Assembly (NCBI GenBank): GCA_050298535.1
Contig: JBNKUI010000011.1
Span: forward strand, 1 to 64,000
DNA length: 64,000 nucleotides
Direction: 5' to 3'
From: JABDMH01 sp050298535
GTDB lineage: Bacteria > Bacteroidota > Bacteroidia > Chitinophagales > Saprospiraceae
Part shown: one piece after another, positions 27,872 to 37,207 of the stretch
Numbering within the stretch: position 1 is the stretch's first letter
Layout of the letters: each line of letters begins with the position of its first letter
Position numbers and translations under genes: made by a program
The notes under the pieces: generated by a model
Databases searched by the model: none
What the model saw: only the letters and a program-made list of their open reading frames with translations
Told to the model about the DNA's origin: nothing

Positions 27872-29422
27872 TTACTTCTTATTGGCCGTAGTGAATAAAC
27901 GATTCCATCGAATTCCATTTTTCATATCACCAAATTTCGTAGAGAACCAGATGAATAGAGGCTTACCCACGATATGGTCTTCTGGCACAAATCCCCAGAC
28001 ACGCGAATCTTCAGAGTTGTGCCTATTGTCACCCATCATCCAATAATAGTCCATCTTAAAGGTATACTCAGTCGATTCCTCACCATTGATATACACCTTT
28101 CCATCCCGGATTTCGAGATCATTGCCTTCATAGTTTTTGATCACCCGCTTATATGGGGCAATCGAAGCTGGAGATATCGGGACGGTCGCTCCCTTCCTGG
28201 GGATATAGATGGGTCCATAGTTATCTACCGTCCAATTTCCATTGATATTGGGATCGTATGGAAATAGGGGTCTGGCACTTTGAGGAAGCAATTCGACAGT
28301 GACATTACCCATTCCTTTTATTTTTTCCACTTGTTCCTCATTGAGCATATATACCGGATCGCGACCATCGGAGATGTTTACTCCAAAGTCCAGCAATCTC
28401 TTAGTATTTAAAGGACCTCCCTGTGAACGAACAATGTAGGCAAATTGCACTTTGGAGGGATTCGGTAAAGGTTTACCATTGATCATGACCTGTCGATCGA
28501 CTATTTGAAGACTATCACCGGGCAATCCGATGCACCGTTTTATATAATGATCCTTTTTGTCAATGGGACGTGTCACGATTTTTTCACGGATATCTGAGGT
28601 CTTTGCTACACCGCCCCGTTTTATATCGTAGACCGAAAAGGTACGTGCCGGTGTGATCACCACACTATCTCCCTCTGGATAATTAAATACGACGGGTTCG
28701 TTGTGCTCTATTTTATCAAATGCAGGCAGTCTGAAATACGGCAAGCTAGGCTTTTCCCAATAGGACTCTGCATCCAGAAATGGAATGCGATTGTGCAATA
28801 GGGGTACCATAGCGATTGTCATCGGAGTTCTGATACCATAGTGCGCCTTACTCACACAGAGGAAATCACCAACTAATAGTGATCCCTCCATTGATGAGGT
28901 GGGAATCTTGTACATCTCAATAAGAAACATGCGAATGAACGCAGCTGCAAATACGGCAAAGATGATAGACTCTGCCCATTCACGGGCACCACTTTTCTTG
29001 AAAGGGTTTTTTTCCTGAAGTCGGGCATATTGCTTGGTCTTACCTGCTTTTTGGGCGGCGTCCAGCTTACTCTTGTAGGCTCTCTCTGCTTCCATTACAG
29101 GTCCTTCGTACTTTTCTTCGTCCTTCATCCCCAAATAAAAAAAGTAGAGAGGCGCGGCAACCACGGCAATGAAAGATTGCCAAAAGCTTTGCTTGCCGAA
29201 AGACCGAACGAGATCAATACAAAGAGCCGCAAGTATGAAGATATTAACAATAGGAAAGAGCAGCCAGGCTGCATGTGCCTTGGTTCGACCCACAATTTCC
29301 GCCCAGGTGGCAAAATTAAGACCTGGTACTAATGCGTGCCATCCCGGCTTTTCAGCCTTCTCAAAGACCTTATACAGACTAAGGCTCAAAAGAATATAGG
29401 CTATAATTAAGAATAGAAACAT
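27872..29422 (-). CDS. lepB: Signal peptidase I
   Basis: The protein has about 516 residues, roughly twice the length of E. coli-type enzymes without their N-terminal part. An N-terminal multi-pass membrane region (about residues 1-110) is followed by a charged linker and a S26 catalytic domain. That domain has the serine in IPTSSMEGSLLVGD, the lysine in HYIKRCIGLPGDSL and a C-terminal MGDNRHNSEDSR box. A long insertion separates the Ser and Lys boxes, as in other Bacteroidota. It cleaves signal peptides from exported proteins. The start at 29422 (an earlier ATG at 29488 exists) begins the first TM helix. Confidence 0.92.
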   Translation of the reverse strand: MFLFLIIAYILLSLSLYKVFEKAEKPGWHALVPGLNFATWAEIVGRTKAHAAWLLFPIVNIFILAALCIDLVRSFGKQSFWQSFIAVVAAPLYFFYLGMKDEEKYEGPVMEAERAYKSKLDAAQKAGKTKQYARLQEKNPFKKSGAREWAESIIFAVFAAAFIRMFLIEMYKIPTSSMEGSLLVGDFLCVSKAHYGIRTPMTIAMVPLLHNRIPFLDAESYWEKPSLPYFRLPAFDKIEHNEPVVFNYPEGDSVVITPARTFSVYDIKRGGVAKTSDIREKIVTRPIDKKDHYIKRCIGLPGDSLQIVDRQVMINGKPLPNPSKVQFAYIVRSQGGPLNTKRLLDFGVNISDGRDPVYMLNEEQVEKIKGMGNVTVELLPQSARPLFPYDPNINGNWTVDNYGPIYIPRKGATVPISPASIAPYKRVIKNYEGNDLEIRDGKVYINGEESTEYTFKMDYYWMMGDNRHNSEDSRVWGFVPEDHIVGKPLFIWFSTKFGDMKNGIRWNRLFTTANKK

Positions 29423-29616
29423 CCTTGCTCTGCTGATTTGTAAACGCTGCAAATATAACCGAATTTGCCACAGTACATTCGTTACCACTTTGTTAATAAG
29501 GCCTCAGTGGTTATTATCCATCGACCAGGGTCACCGGATGGAAGATGAATTATCGCTCATCGATTTCCGATTTTGCATGTGGGGGAGGACCAAGTGTATT
29601 ATTCATGGCTAAAAAA

Positions 29617-29644
29617 AGAGCCTGCAGTTGGAACTACAGGCTCT
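29617..29644 (-). terminator. Rho-independent terminator downstream of the coiled-coil protein gene
   Basis: GAGCCTGCAG and CTACAGGCTC form a 10-bp stem with one mismatch around a 6-nt loop. On the minus strand the stem is followed directly by a run of T (complement of the A7 at 29611-29617). It lies about 42 bp past the minus-strand stop at 29686. Confidence 0.8.
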
Positions 29645-29685
29645 GGTTTTCATTTGATGGGTCCACAAGGACCCACTATATCAGG

Positions 29686-30666
29686 TTAATTCAACGTGAA
29701 GGTCGACTTACCTGCCAGGTATCCTTTGTTGTATACCTCAACAGCATATAGACCCTTTTCCATTTCAGTTTCTGACTGCCAACTTAGGCAACTCATGGCA
29801 TCCGTGCCAGTGTACATAAGCTCCTTTGCTTTGGTGAATCCAACTTCTTCGCCGGTTTCTACATTAGTCAGCACCCCAGATCCCATGCTTTCAACCATGA
29901 TAGTCTCACCCTTAGGACTGATGATTCGCAGGTGGAATTCTTCATTACCAGGATCTGCCACATTGTTCTCATTTGCCTTAAAGCAGAGCTTAAGGAGATC
30001 GATGTTCTTAGCAGAACCTCTTTTTACCTCTTTGCCATTGCCTTTCAACTTGAATCCCTGTACATCAATGTCCGTTACATTGATGACGGAAGCTCTTGTC
30101 ACTTTCTTAGACAGCATGTTGTTTTCTTTTGTAAGGCCCTCTTTCTCCTCTGTCAAAGCTGCCTTTACGGTCATCAACTCATCATTGACTTGACGTTCTT
30201 TCGTGATCTCATCGGTGAGGATGCTTTTTTCTTCGGTCAGTCTTTCATTGTTGGCTGCCAATACCTCATTTTCCTCCCGTAGTTTAGTAAGTTCAGCCAG
30301 TGCGGTTTCAGCCGATTCTTTTAGTAATTTGATCTCTTCGCGAGCAGCCGCCAGATCACGCTTTGATCCGATCAGGCCGCTGATCTGATTCTTTTGACTC
30401 TTAAGTTCTTCTTTCTGTTTCTCAATCAGTGCGTTTAGGTCCGTATTGTCTCCTCTCAATTCCTCAAGATCTGCCAATGCTTCGTAGTACTCCTTTTCCA
30501 GTTCTGCTTTTACTTGAGCGGCTTCATCGATTTCCATCTTGTGTTTTTCGATGAGTTTAGTCTTTTGACTGTTGCTGTTGTAGAGCCAACCAATAACTCC
30601 CAAGAGGGCTAATACAGTGACAGCTGCCACTGCAATCAGTTGGGTCTGTGAACTTTTTTGACTCAT
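29686..30666 (-). CDS. Membrane-anchored coiled-coil protein, unknown
   Basis: The protein has 326 residues. One N-terminal membrane helix (LIAVAAVTVLALLGVIGWLY) is followed by about 150 residues of charged heptad coiled coil (residues 40-190) and a compact C-terminal beta-rich domain of about 125 residues containing LKLCFKANEN and LRIISPKGETI. The C-terminal domain resembles a Bacteroidota envelope domain without a known function. The protein faces the periplasm by topology. A strong terminator follows the gene. Confidence 0.7.
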   Translation of the reverse strand: MSQKSSQTQLIAVAAVTVLALLGVIGWLYNSNSQKTKLIEKHKMEIDEAAQVKAELEKEYYEALADLEELRGDNTDLNALIEKQKEELKSQKNQISGLIGSKRDLAAAREEIKLLKESAETALAELTKLREENEVLAANNERLTEEKSILTDEITKERQVNDELMTVKAALTEEKEGLTKENNMLSKKVTRASVINVTDIDVQGFKLKGNGKEVKRGSAKNIDLLKLCFKANENNVADPGNEEFHLRIISPKGETIMVESMGSGVLTNVETGEEVGFTKAKELMYTGTDAMSCLSWQSETEMEKGLYAVEVYNKGYLAGKSTFTLN

Positions 30667-30787
30667 TTTTAAATGAATTTTGAAATTAGTTATAAATAAG
30701 GCTTTGTTTGTTAACGCAATGTGACTCTAATTGATTGTACCTTGCAGCCTGATTTTGTTTAAATGCCTTTTTATAGAATCAAACACC

Positions 30788-31528
30788 ATGCTAGAAAGGA
30801 TACAAACCGGGAACATATTGTTCATTGATCTGGAAACTGTCAGTGCGCAGCCAAACTATGGCGTTCTGAGTGAGCGGATGAAAATCCACTGGCAAAGAAA
30901 GTGCAAATTTTTGTTACGAGCACAATCTGAGGCCGATATTAACGATGAACACTATGCAAAGGCTTATTCCGACCGGGCTGCGATCTTCGCCGAGTTTGGC
31001 AAAATCGTGTGCATATCCATTGGCTACATACATGATAAAACACAAGAGCTACGCATGAAGTCCTTTTATAATAAGGACGAAGCTTCATTGTTACGAGCCT
31101 TTGTAGCTCTTATTGAGAGCCACTACCACGACCCGGATCGACACCTTATATGTGGGCATAACATTCGGGAATTTGACATACCCTACCTCTGTCGCAGGCT
31201 CTTGATCCACAGCATTGATCTACCGACCATTTTTAGATTGGCCGGGAAGAAACCCTGGGAAACCAAACACATCCTGGACACTATGGAGCTCTGGAAATTT
31301 GGTGACTACAAGAACTACACATCGCTGGATCTACTGGCAGCTGTGCTGGGTGTCGAAACACCCAAAGACGACATCGATGGCAGTATGGTTGGTCAGGTGT
31401 TTTGGGAGGAAGATGACCTGGATCGAATCGCACGGTATTGCGAAAAGGATGTCGTGACGGTGGCGCAGGTGCTACTGCGTATGAAGGGCCAGGAGTTGCT
31501 GACGCCGGAACAGATTGTCTCGCGGTGA
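30788..31528 (+). CDS. DnaQ-like 3'-5' exonuclease (PolB exonuclease-type)
   Basis: The protein has 246 residues with the DEDD exonuclease motifs: ILFIDLETVS (Asp and Glu of motif I), HNIREFDIPYLCRRLL (motif II) and YCEKDVVTVAQVLL (motif III). It belongs to the predicted PolB-like exonuclease group, which acts on single-stranded DNA or RNA ends. It is a stand-alone domain without a polymerase. The start at 30788 begins the domain. An in-frame TTG at 30731 gives an unlikely leader. Confidence 0.82.
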   Translation: MLERIQTGNILFIDLETVSAQPNYGVLSERMKIHWQRKCKFLLRAQSEADINDEHYAKAYSDRAAIFAEFGKIVCISIGYIHDKTQELRMKSFYNKDEASLLRAFVALIESHYHDPDRHLICGHNIREFDIPYLCRRLLIHSIDLPTIFRLAGKKPWETKHILDTMELWKFGDYKNYTSLDLLAAVLGVETPKDDIDGSMVGQVFWEEDDLDRIARYCEKDVVTVAQVLLRMKGQELLTPEQIVSR

Positions 31529-31779
31529 TAATCTATTTCAGTGTAGTTGTCGATTTCGAGAGTGAGAAGATGTTGTTCTGAGATGTTTAGCGGTTCATGG
31601 TTGAGTTCTTTTCCGGGAGTAGTTTCTTTCTCTGGGCGACCCACTCAAAAAATCTCTAATGCAATTCAATATCCGCGGTGAGGTACACAGGCTGCCATAC
31701 TATCTCTTGGGTACTTCTCCTGAGCACTTCGAAAAGCTGACTTTCTAACAATTCTTTTTCCATTTCTTCATATCTTTAA
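31529..31779. other. Intergenic tract with short gene debris
   Basis: This 251-bp tract has no convincing gene. On the minus strand 31656-31763 encodes 35 residues (starting MEKELLESQLFEV, with VWQPVYLTADIELH) and then a stop. The same frame continues beyond the stop with FFEWVAQRKK. The look is protein-like, so the tract may hold a stop-broken remnant or a tiny gene. Confidence 0.35.
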
Positions 31780-32400
31780 TCCATAAATGCCGTCTCGTGG
31801 AATCCTTTCCAAAGGCTGCCTAATTTGGAACACCAATACACCCCTCCCTCACCTGAGCTTTCATTGATAAGACATGGCAGTGTCCTGGATGTAGGTCTTA
31901 TTGGAGGTTATCGTCATCTTGCGTATGGTTCTAAGTTTTCTGACCCTTTTGGCAAAGTGCTTCCTGATAACCTAATCGATGCCCAAGATAGTGGTGGTCA
32001 AACTACTTATCCTGAGGGAGATAGGGTACGTGGATTCTTTACTTCCCGCTTCTATCAAAGCTACTTCCATCTGTACATTGAGAGGACCTTTTACTTTAAT
32101 AAAAGATTTAATGCTTGGCTAGGATTGGCTCCCGGGGTTGAGTACTTTGATGACGTTAAACCAATTCAGGCGGAAACGGTCCACTTTGTGAACGATAGGC
32201 CTACTGCGGACCAGTTTTATCTGTATACGACTTCTTATAAGAGAATCGTGGCTTATGGTTATTTATTGTCGCTAGGTGTCAATTACAATGTAGGAAACGT
32301 GTATCTGCAGCTTGGGTTTGAAAGATCAAACTACTTTGTAGGGGCCCGATATAAGTATCTATTTCTCGGAGCCGGTTTTAGAATCCGGTATCGGGATTAG
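31780..32400 (+). pseudogene. Probable 5'-truncated outer-membrane-type protein
   Basis: The frame is open from just after a stop at 31777-31779 to a TAG at 32398-32400, yet it contains no ATG at all. The only plausible start codon is a TTG at 31825. The product of about 191 residues has alternating strands with aromatic residues (FFTSRFYQSYFHLYIERTFYF, YGYLLSLGVNYNVGNVYLQLGF) and ends in an aromatic-rich strand, as in outer-membrane beta-barrels. No signal peptide is present. A truncated barrel gene is most likely. A working TTG-start gene is less likely. Confidence 0.5.
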
Positions 32401-32658
32401 GGAAATTAGCTCTGGTGGAGAAATTTAATTATTTAAGATGGAGGAGGTTCTGCCAGCAGGGACCTCCTTCATATTTTAAAACATACCTGGAAAATAGATC
32501 CTCATTATTTCTGGCAAAGTTCGAGGAGTTCGCTACGTATCGGCGTTTGTTGGTTCCTGAAGACTTTCAGCGATTCAAGACTTTCAGAAGAAACAAATTT
32601 GGGCAACCGTCGGTGGTAGCAAAATAAAACAGGTCCGGAATAGCTGAGGTTGGGTAGA

Positions 32659-32690
32659 TTCAACAATTGAACGATTCGACGATTCAACAT
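32659..32690. repeat. Four tandem copies of an 8-bp unit (consensus TTCAACGA)
   Basis: The tract reads as TTCAACAA, TTGAACGA, TTCGACGA and TTCAACAT, four imperfect 8-mers in a row within non-coding sequence. Confidence 0.7.
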
Positions 32691-32890
32691 CATGAGTGGA
32701 GGCTCTTCTCTGCATCGATTGGTCCTGGATAGGCCTACGATTTTCGAATTAAATAGTAGTGCAATGTGAAAGGGTCCGGTCGGAGAAATCACTATTGAGC
32801 CAGCAACGAATGAAGTCAGCATTCCCGTGGTCCTGACCCTGCTTTTAATCTCCTCTGCTTCCCTTAGATTGAAGAATCAAAATAAAAAGA

Positions 32891-32925
32891 CCGGATACCG
32901 GATGCCGGATACCGGCTACCGATAC
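32891..32925. repeat. Two and a half copies of a 14-bp unit (CCGGATACCGG core)
   Basis: CCGGATACCGGATG is followed by CCGGATACCGGCTA and CCGATAC. The tract ends 2 bp before the rpe -7 element, so it occupies the usual -33 region of that promoter. Confidence 0.75.
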
Positions 32926-32926
32926 A

Positions 32927-32934
32927 TATATTTG
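32927..32934 (+). promoter_or_regulatory. Candidate -7 element TATATTTG before rpe
   Basis: An exact TAnnTTTG match ends 5 bp before the rpe ATG at 32940, predicting a leaderless or nearly leaderless mRNA. No -33 TTG was seen. The repeat tract sits there. Confidence 0.45.
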
Positions 32935-32939
32935 CGGAC

Positions 32940-33611
32940 ATGAAACACTTAATAGCACCTTCCTTGTTGGCGGCGGACTTCGCACATATCGCAGATGCTG
33001 TGGCCCTGATCAATGAGAGTGAGGCAGATTGGCTCCATATCGACGTGATGGATGGGGTCTTTGTACCCAATATTTCTTTTGGATTTCCGGTACTGAAAGC
33101 AGTACAACCCATCCTCAAGAAACCTATGGATGTGCATCTCATGATCGTGGAGCCTGAAAAGTATGTGGAGCGCTTTAGAGAGGCAGGTGCTGATCTCATC
33201 ACCGTACACGCAGAAGCGTGTGTACATTTACATAGCGTGGTGCAACAGATCAAAGCTAGTGGAGCCAAAGCGGGTGTTTCACTGAACCCCCATACGCCGA
33301 TTTCTCATGTCTTACACATTCTCGAAGACATAGACATGGTCCTGATCATGTCCGTGAATCCCGGATTCGGCGGTCAGAAATTTATATACAGTACCCTGGA
33401 AAAGATCCGACAATTAAGGCAGGAGATCATAGCGCGCAATCTTAATGTGCTGATAGAAGTGGATGGAGGCATAGGTCTACAAAATGCTGAAGAAGTGCTC
33501 CGGGCCGGAGCCAATGTGCTGGTCGCAGGGAGTGCTGTGTTTAAAGCAGAGAATCCGGCAGAAACTATCCATCGATTGAAATCAATCGGAGTGAATAACA
33601 TCCTGGTCTGA
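32940..33611 (+). CDS. rpe: Ribulose-phosphate 3-epimerase
   Basis: The protein has 223 residues and is a TIM barrel with PSLLAADF at the start, the metal-binding motifs HIDVMDGVFVPN and DVHLMI, MSVNPGFGGQKF and the phosphate-binding EVDGGIG...AGANVLVAGSAVF. It interconverts ribulose 5-phosphate and xylulose 5-phosphate in the pentose phosphate pathway. Length and motifs are normal for the family. Confidence 0.95.
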   Translation: MKHLIAPSLLAADFAHIADAVALINESEADWLHIDVMDGVFVPNISFGFPVLKAVQPILKKPMDVHLMIVEPEKYVERFREAGADLITVHAEACVHLHSVVQQIKASGAKAGVSLNPHTPISHVLHILEDIDMVLIMSVNPGFGGQKFIYSTLEKIRQLRQEIIARNLNVLIEVDGGIGLQNAEEVLRAGANVLVAGSAVFKAENPAETIHRLKSIGVNNILV

Positions 33612-33640
33612 CGCGCGTTTTCAATTAGTGAAATCCTGGC

Positions 33641-36169
33641 ATGAATAAAAAACTTTACCCATTACTTTTACTGGTCGTCGGCGCATTCACCTTCTTACAA
33701 GGGCAAAACTCAACCGTCCTGGGCTATGTCAATGATGCAACGAATGATCAACCGATAGACCTTACCACCGTCTTTATAGAAGGGACCAATCGAGCGGTAG
33801 AGTCCGATGAGACCGGATACTTTCAGATCACCATACCAGCTAATAGTCGGATAAACCTGGTTTTTAGCCGGCTGGGATACAAGAACTATACACTGGAGGT
33901 TCCGGCATTATCCGATGGGGAGTCCATTCGGTTCACCATCGAGTTGGCACCGGCAAATTCAGACCTGGAAGTGGTGGTGACAGAAACCAGGGTACAGAAC
34001 GCCGGAATGATAAAAGAAGATGTGGAAGAGCTAAAACTGCTGCCGAGTACAACGGGAAATATAGAGTCTGCGCTACCACATATCGCTTTGGGAACGAGTG
34101 GAGGTACTGGAGGAGAGCTTAGCTCGCAATACAATGTGCGGGGAGGAAACTATGATGAGAATCTCGTGTACGTCAATGACTTTGAAATATATCGGCCACA
34201 GTTGATACGTGCCGGTCAGCAGGAAGGGTTATCGTTTCCGAACATCGATCTGATCCGTAGTCTCTCGTTTTCCTCCGGTGGATTTCAATCCAAATTTGGG
34301 GATAAAATGTCTTCGGTACTGGACGTGAAATACAAGCGACCTGATTCTACTGCAGCGTCTGTGGGTCTAAGTTTGCTGGGAGCTTCAACACATCTGGAGG
34401 GGAGTAAACACATCGGAAAAGGTGAGTACCGAAAGTTCCGTTACCTGATGGGAGCACGATATAAGACCAACGCTTACCTCCTGGGTTCTTTAGATACGAA
34501 GGGAGAGTACATTCCCAACTTCCTGGACGTGCAGGGGTATTTCACCTATGACATCAGTAGAAGTCTTCAGCTCGGGGTATTGGGTAATCTCAATCAAAGT
34601 ATCTACAAGTTTACCCCTAGCACACGGACAACAGCACTCGGCCTTATTGACTTTGCTCTACAACTCAATGCTGATTTTGAGGGGGGTGAAGTAGATGATT
34701 TTACGACGGGCATGGGTGGAGTCTCGCTGACCTATCTTCCCGATAGAAAGAAAAATCCCTTTTTCTTAAAACTTCTGGCATCCCGATATCAATCGGAAGA
34801 AAATGAGGCTTTCGACATTCTGGCAGATTATCGTTTGAGTCAGATCGAAACCAGCCTCGGGAGTGAAAATGCCGGTGAAGAAATAGCCGTCTTAGGAACC
34901 GGTATACAGCAACAATTTACCCGGAATTTCCTCCAGCTCAATGTCCTTAATATTGAACATAGAGGTGGGTACGAACTTCAATTGCGAAATGACAATGCAG
35001 TCTCTGCCAGTCACTTTTTTGAGTGGAGCCTTAAGTATCAGAATGAAGATATTCTCGATCGAATCAATGAATGGGAAAGACTGGACTCGGCTGGATATTC
35101 ATTGAATTATGACCAGAATCAGGTACTGGTGAAGAACGTGTTGAAGACTAAGAACGATTTAAATTCTAATCGGGTGAGTGGTTTTCTTCAGAACACTTAC
35201 ACCTATTTGCAGCCAGGGAAAAGTGAATACCAGGTGACAGCAGGAGTTCGTATGAACTATTGGGATCTGAACAATGAGATTGTGATTTCACCGCGAGCTC
35301 AATTGCTATACAAGCCATTAAGCTGGGATAAAGATGTTTCTTTCCGACTCGCTGCAGGTTACTATACTCAACCCCCTTTCTACCGGGAATTAAGAAGGCG
35401 GGATGGCACTATCAATGAAGACCTGAAAGCTCAGAAGTCGATTCATGTGGTGGGGGGGATGACCATGGACTTTATTGGCAAAAATCGTCCCACGAAGTTT
35501 CGACTGATTACAGAGGCCTACTACAAGAAGTTGTGGGATTTGGTGTCGTATGATATCGATAATGTAAGGATACGATACAGTGGTGAAAATGATGCAGAAG
35601 GATATGTGATGGGGTTGGACATGCGACTAAACGGTGAGTTCGTGAAAGGAGCTGAGTCATGGATCAATCTCAGTTTTTTGCAGGCACGAGAGTCACTGAC
35701 AGGTATACAGCATATAAAAATAGAGGAGGGTGGTGAGAATCGACAAGAAGTTGATTTTGTCCCCAGACCCAGCGACCAATTGATGACTTTGGCAGTGTTC
35801 TTCCAGGACCATTTGAGGAGAAATGAAAACCTGAAGATGCACTTCAATTTCACATTTGGCTCAGGACTCCCTTTTGGTGTCCCTAATAATAATGCCATCA
35901 TCAGAAACCCCTTCCGATTTAAGGAATATCATCGGGTAGATATTGGGTTCTCTGCACTACTTTACAATGAAAAATGGGCCAGTAAACGGCCTAAGCATCT
36001 GCTGGGTTTTACCAAAAATACATGGTTGAGTGTTGAGGTATTCAACCTGCTTCAGGTGGCTAATGTTGCATCTAACACCTGGATTAAGTCAATCTACAAC
36101 GTCCAGTATGCGGTGAAGAACTTTCTTACGTCAAGAAGGATCAATGTGCGTCTAAAGGTGGATCTGTAG
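33641..36169 (+). CDS. TonB-dependent outer-membrane receptor with carboxypeptidase-regulatory N-terminal domain
   Basis: The protein has 842 residues. A signal peptide (LYPLLLLVVGAFTFLQGQ) precedes a carboxypeptidase-regulatory-like domain (VLGYVNDATNDQPIDL to about residue 105), then the plug domain (SSQYNVRGGNYDENLVYVNDFEIY) and a large beta-barrel to the C-terminus. It would import a substrate across the outer membrane using TonB energy. There is no adjacent SusD gene, so it is not a SusC in a polysaccharide locus. The substrate is unknown. Confidence 0.88.
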   Translation: MNKKLYPLLLLVVGAFTFLQGQNSTVLGYVNDATNDQPIDLTTVFIEGTNRAVESDETGYFQITIPANSRINLVFSRLGYKNYTLEVPALSDGESIRFTIELAPANSDLEVVVTETRVQNAGMIKEDVEELKLLPSTTGNIESALPHIALGTSGGTGGELSSQYNVRGGNYDENLVYVNDFEIYRPQLIRAGQQEGLSFPNIDLIRSLSFSSGGFQSKFGDKMSSVLDVKYKRPDSTAASVGLSLLGASTHLEGSKHIGKGEYRKFRYLMGARYKTNAYLLGSLDTKGEYIPNFLDVQGYFTYDISRSLQLGVLGNLNQSIYKFTPSTRTTALGLIDFALQLNADFEGGEVDDFTTGMGGVSLTYLPDRKKNPFFLKLLASRYQSEENEAFDILADYRLSQIETSLGSENAGEEIAVLGTGIQQQFTRNFLQLNVLNIEHRGGYELQLRNDNAVSASHFFEWSLKYQNEDILDRINEWERLDSAGYSLNYDQNQVLVKNVLKTKNDLNSNRVSGFLQNTYTYLQPGKSEYQVTAGVRMNYWDLNNEIVISPRAQLLYKPLSWDKDVSFRLAAGYYTQPPFYRELRRRDGTINEDLKAQKSIHVVGGMTMDFIGKNRPTKFRLITEAYYKKLWDLVSYDIDNVRIRYSGENDAEGYVMGLDMRLNGEFVKGAESWINLSFLQARESLTGIQHIKIEEGGENRQEVDFVPRPSDQLMTLAVFFQDHLRRNENLKMHFNFTFGSGLPFGVPNNNAIIRNPFRFKEYHRVDIGFSALLYNEKWASKRPKHLLGFTKNTWLSVEVFNLLQVANVASNTWIKSIYNVQYAVKNFLTSRRINVRLKVDL

Positions 36170-36249
36170 TATCAGTGATCGGTTAATAAAGGTGCAGTTT
36201 TCGACGGTAGATTAAGATCCGGCATACTAATTGGTCACGTATCTATATT

Positions 36250-37107
36250 ATGAGAGGTTGCATTCTACTAGGGTTATTTGGCGTGTGGCTGGGAAGTAGT
36301 GCCTTGGGACAATGTCCCACTAGCTATCAAGTAATTGGAAATCCAAAGTGTCTTTGCATTGAGACACTCAGTCCACCGGCCACTATGCCGGGATCAATTT
36401 TATATACAGCCAATGGATTCAGTCAAACTTTTTTTCTCACATCTGGAGGAAACTGCCCCACAGGTACCACACCATATACCACTAATAATTGTAATGGAGC
36501 TTTGAAAGAGCCAACAACTGACGCAACATTGGGGGGATTTTCTAGCGAGTGCAACTACTCAGCAGGAATACTTCCGGTCACAATAATCGATTTTGGAGTG
36601 ACTCTACAAGGTCCAGGATTGATGATCTATTGGATGGTTGCAGAGGAGATGGGTATTGATCATTATAAGATTGAGCACAGTTTAGATGGAATTGATTTTT
36701 CAGAAATAGGGGAAATGGCTTCGAACTATGATGGTCATGGTGGACTATACGAGTTCAATTCAAATCAATTTGGTCCAGGGATGCATTACTTCCGATTGAG
36801 GATTATAGAAGTTGATGGGTCTGTCGCTTTGTCTGCAATTCAAGATGTAAAGCTTGACTTTAAACAGTCTGCCGTTCTTTATCCTACTCTAGCAATTGAT
36901 CGGGTGACGCTGCAATGGAGTCCGGGAGAGATGGATGTTCAGCGCATCACTCTTCATGATGTCTATGGACGATTGATCTGGTCATCAATTTCAATCGACG
37001 AATCAATTCAAGAGATAGATGTAAGTGATATCCCTGCAGGTTCGTATTTTGTGAATCTAGTGTCTAAAGGTGGCTACTCAAAGCTTCTTCGTTTTGTGAA
37101 ACTATAA
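36250..37107 (+). CDS. Secreted protein with T9SS sorting domain, unknown
   Basis: The protein has 285 residues. A signal peptide ends near SALGQ and is followed by a cysteine-containing N-terminal part (CPTSYQVIGNPKCLCI). A beta-rich segment of a type common before T9SS tails follows (YWMVAEEMGIDHYKIEHSLDG), and a sorting domain ends in GSYFVNLVSKGGYSKLLRFVKL. The usual PNP motif is degenerate (YPTLAID). The activity is unknown. Confidence 0.7.
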   Translation: MRGCILLGLFGVWLGSSALGQCPTSYQVIGNPKCLCIETLSPPATMPGSILYTANGFSQTFFLTSGGNCPTGTTPYTTNNCNGALKEPTTDATLGGFSSECNYSAGILPVTIIDFGVTLQGPGLMIYWMVAEEMGIDHYKIEHSLDGIDFSEIGEMASNYDGHGGLYEFNSNQFGPGMHYFRLRIIEVDGSVALSAIQDVKLDFKQSAVLYPTLAIDRVTLQWSPGEMDVQRITLHDVYGRLIWSSISIDESIQEIDVSDIPAGSYFVNLVSKGGYSKLLRFVKL

Positions 37108-37125
37108 CTAATTCAAAGAAAAGAC

Positions 37126-37133
37126 TACCTTTG
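37126..37133 (+). promoter_or_regulatory. Candidate -7 element TACCTTTG upstream of rpsP
   Basis: An exact TAnnTTTG match lies 74 bp before the rpsP ATG, leaving a leader of about 70 nt that could hold regulation. No further structure was recognised in the leader. Confidence 0.45.
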
Positions 37134-37207
37134 CACCCTTGTTGATAATCCTGATGTTCGATTTCGGATGAATCAGGTATGGTTAAACCAAATAAATTTA
37201 AGACAAC

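Larger units (their letters stand above)
32401..32939. other. Intergenic region with short tandem repeats before rpe
   Basis: This 539-bp stretch lacks a credible gene. A 70-codon frame from a GTG at 32415 has no family support. It holds two tandem-repeat tracts (32659-32690 and 32891-32925) and the rpe promoter. Low coding content together with the adjacent truncated gene suggests decayed sequence. Confidence 0.5.

Noticed and set aside
31393..31644. Minus-strand frame of 83 codons overlapping the exonuclease 3' end
   Set aside because: The C-terminal half is antisense to the exonuclease gene and very rich in Ser/Thr, a typical shadow pattern.
32415..32627. GTG-start frame of 70 codons downstream of the truncated barrel gene
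   Set aside because: No family resemblance, no ribosome-binding site, and it lies in a patch with repeats and gene debris. It was kept only as part of the intergenic description.
33641..36169. SusC-type receptor of a polysaccharide utilisation locus
   Set aside because: No SusD-like lipoprotein or glycan-degrading gene lies beside it, and the maltose genes are 15 kb away, so it is described only as a TonB-dependent receptor.
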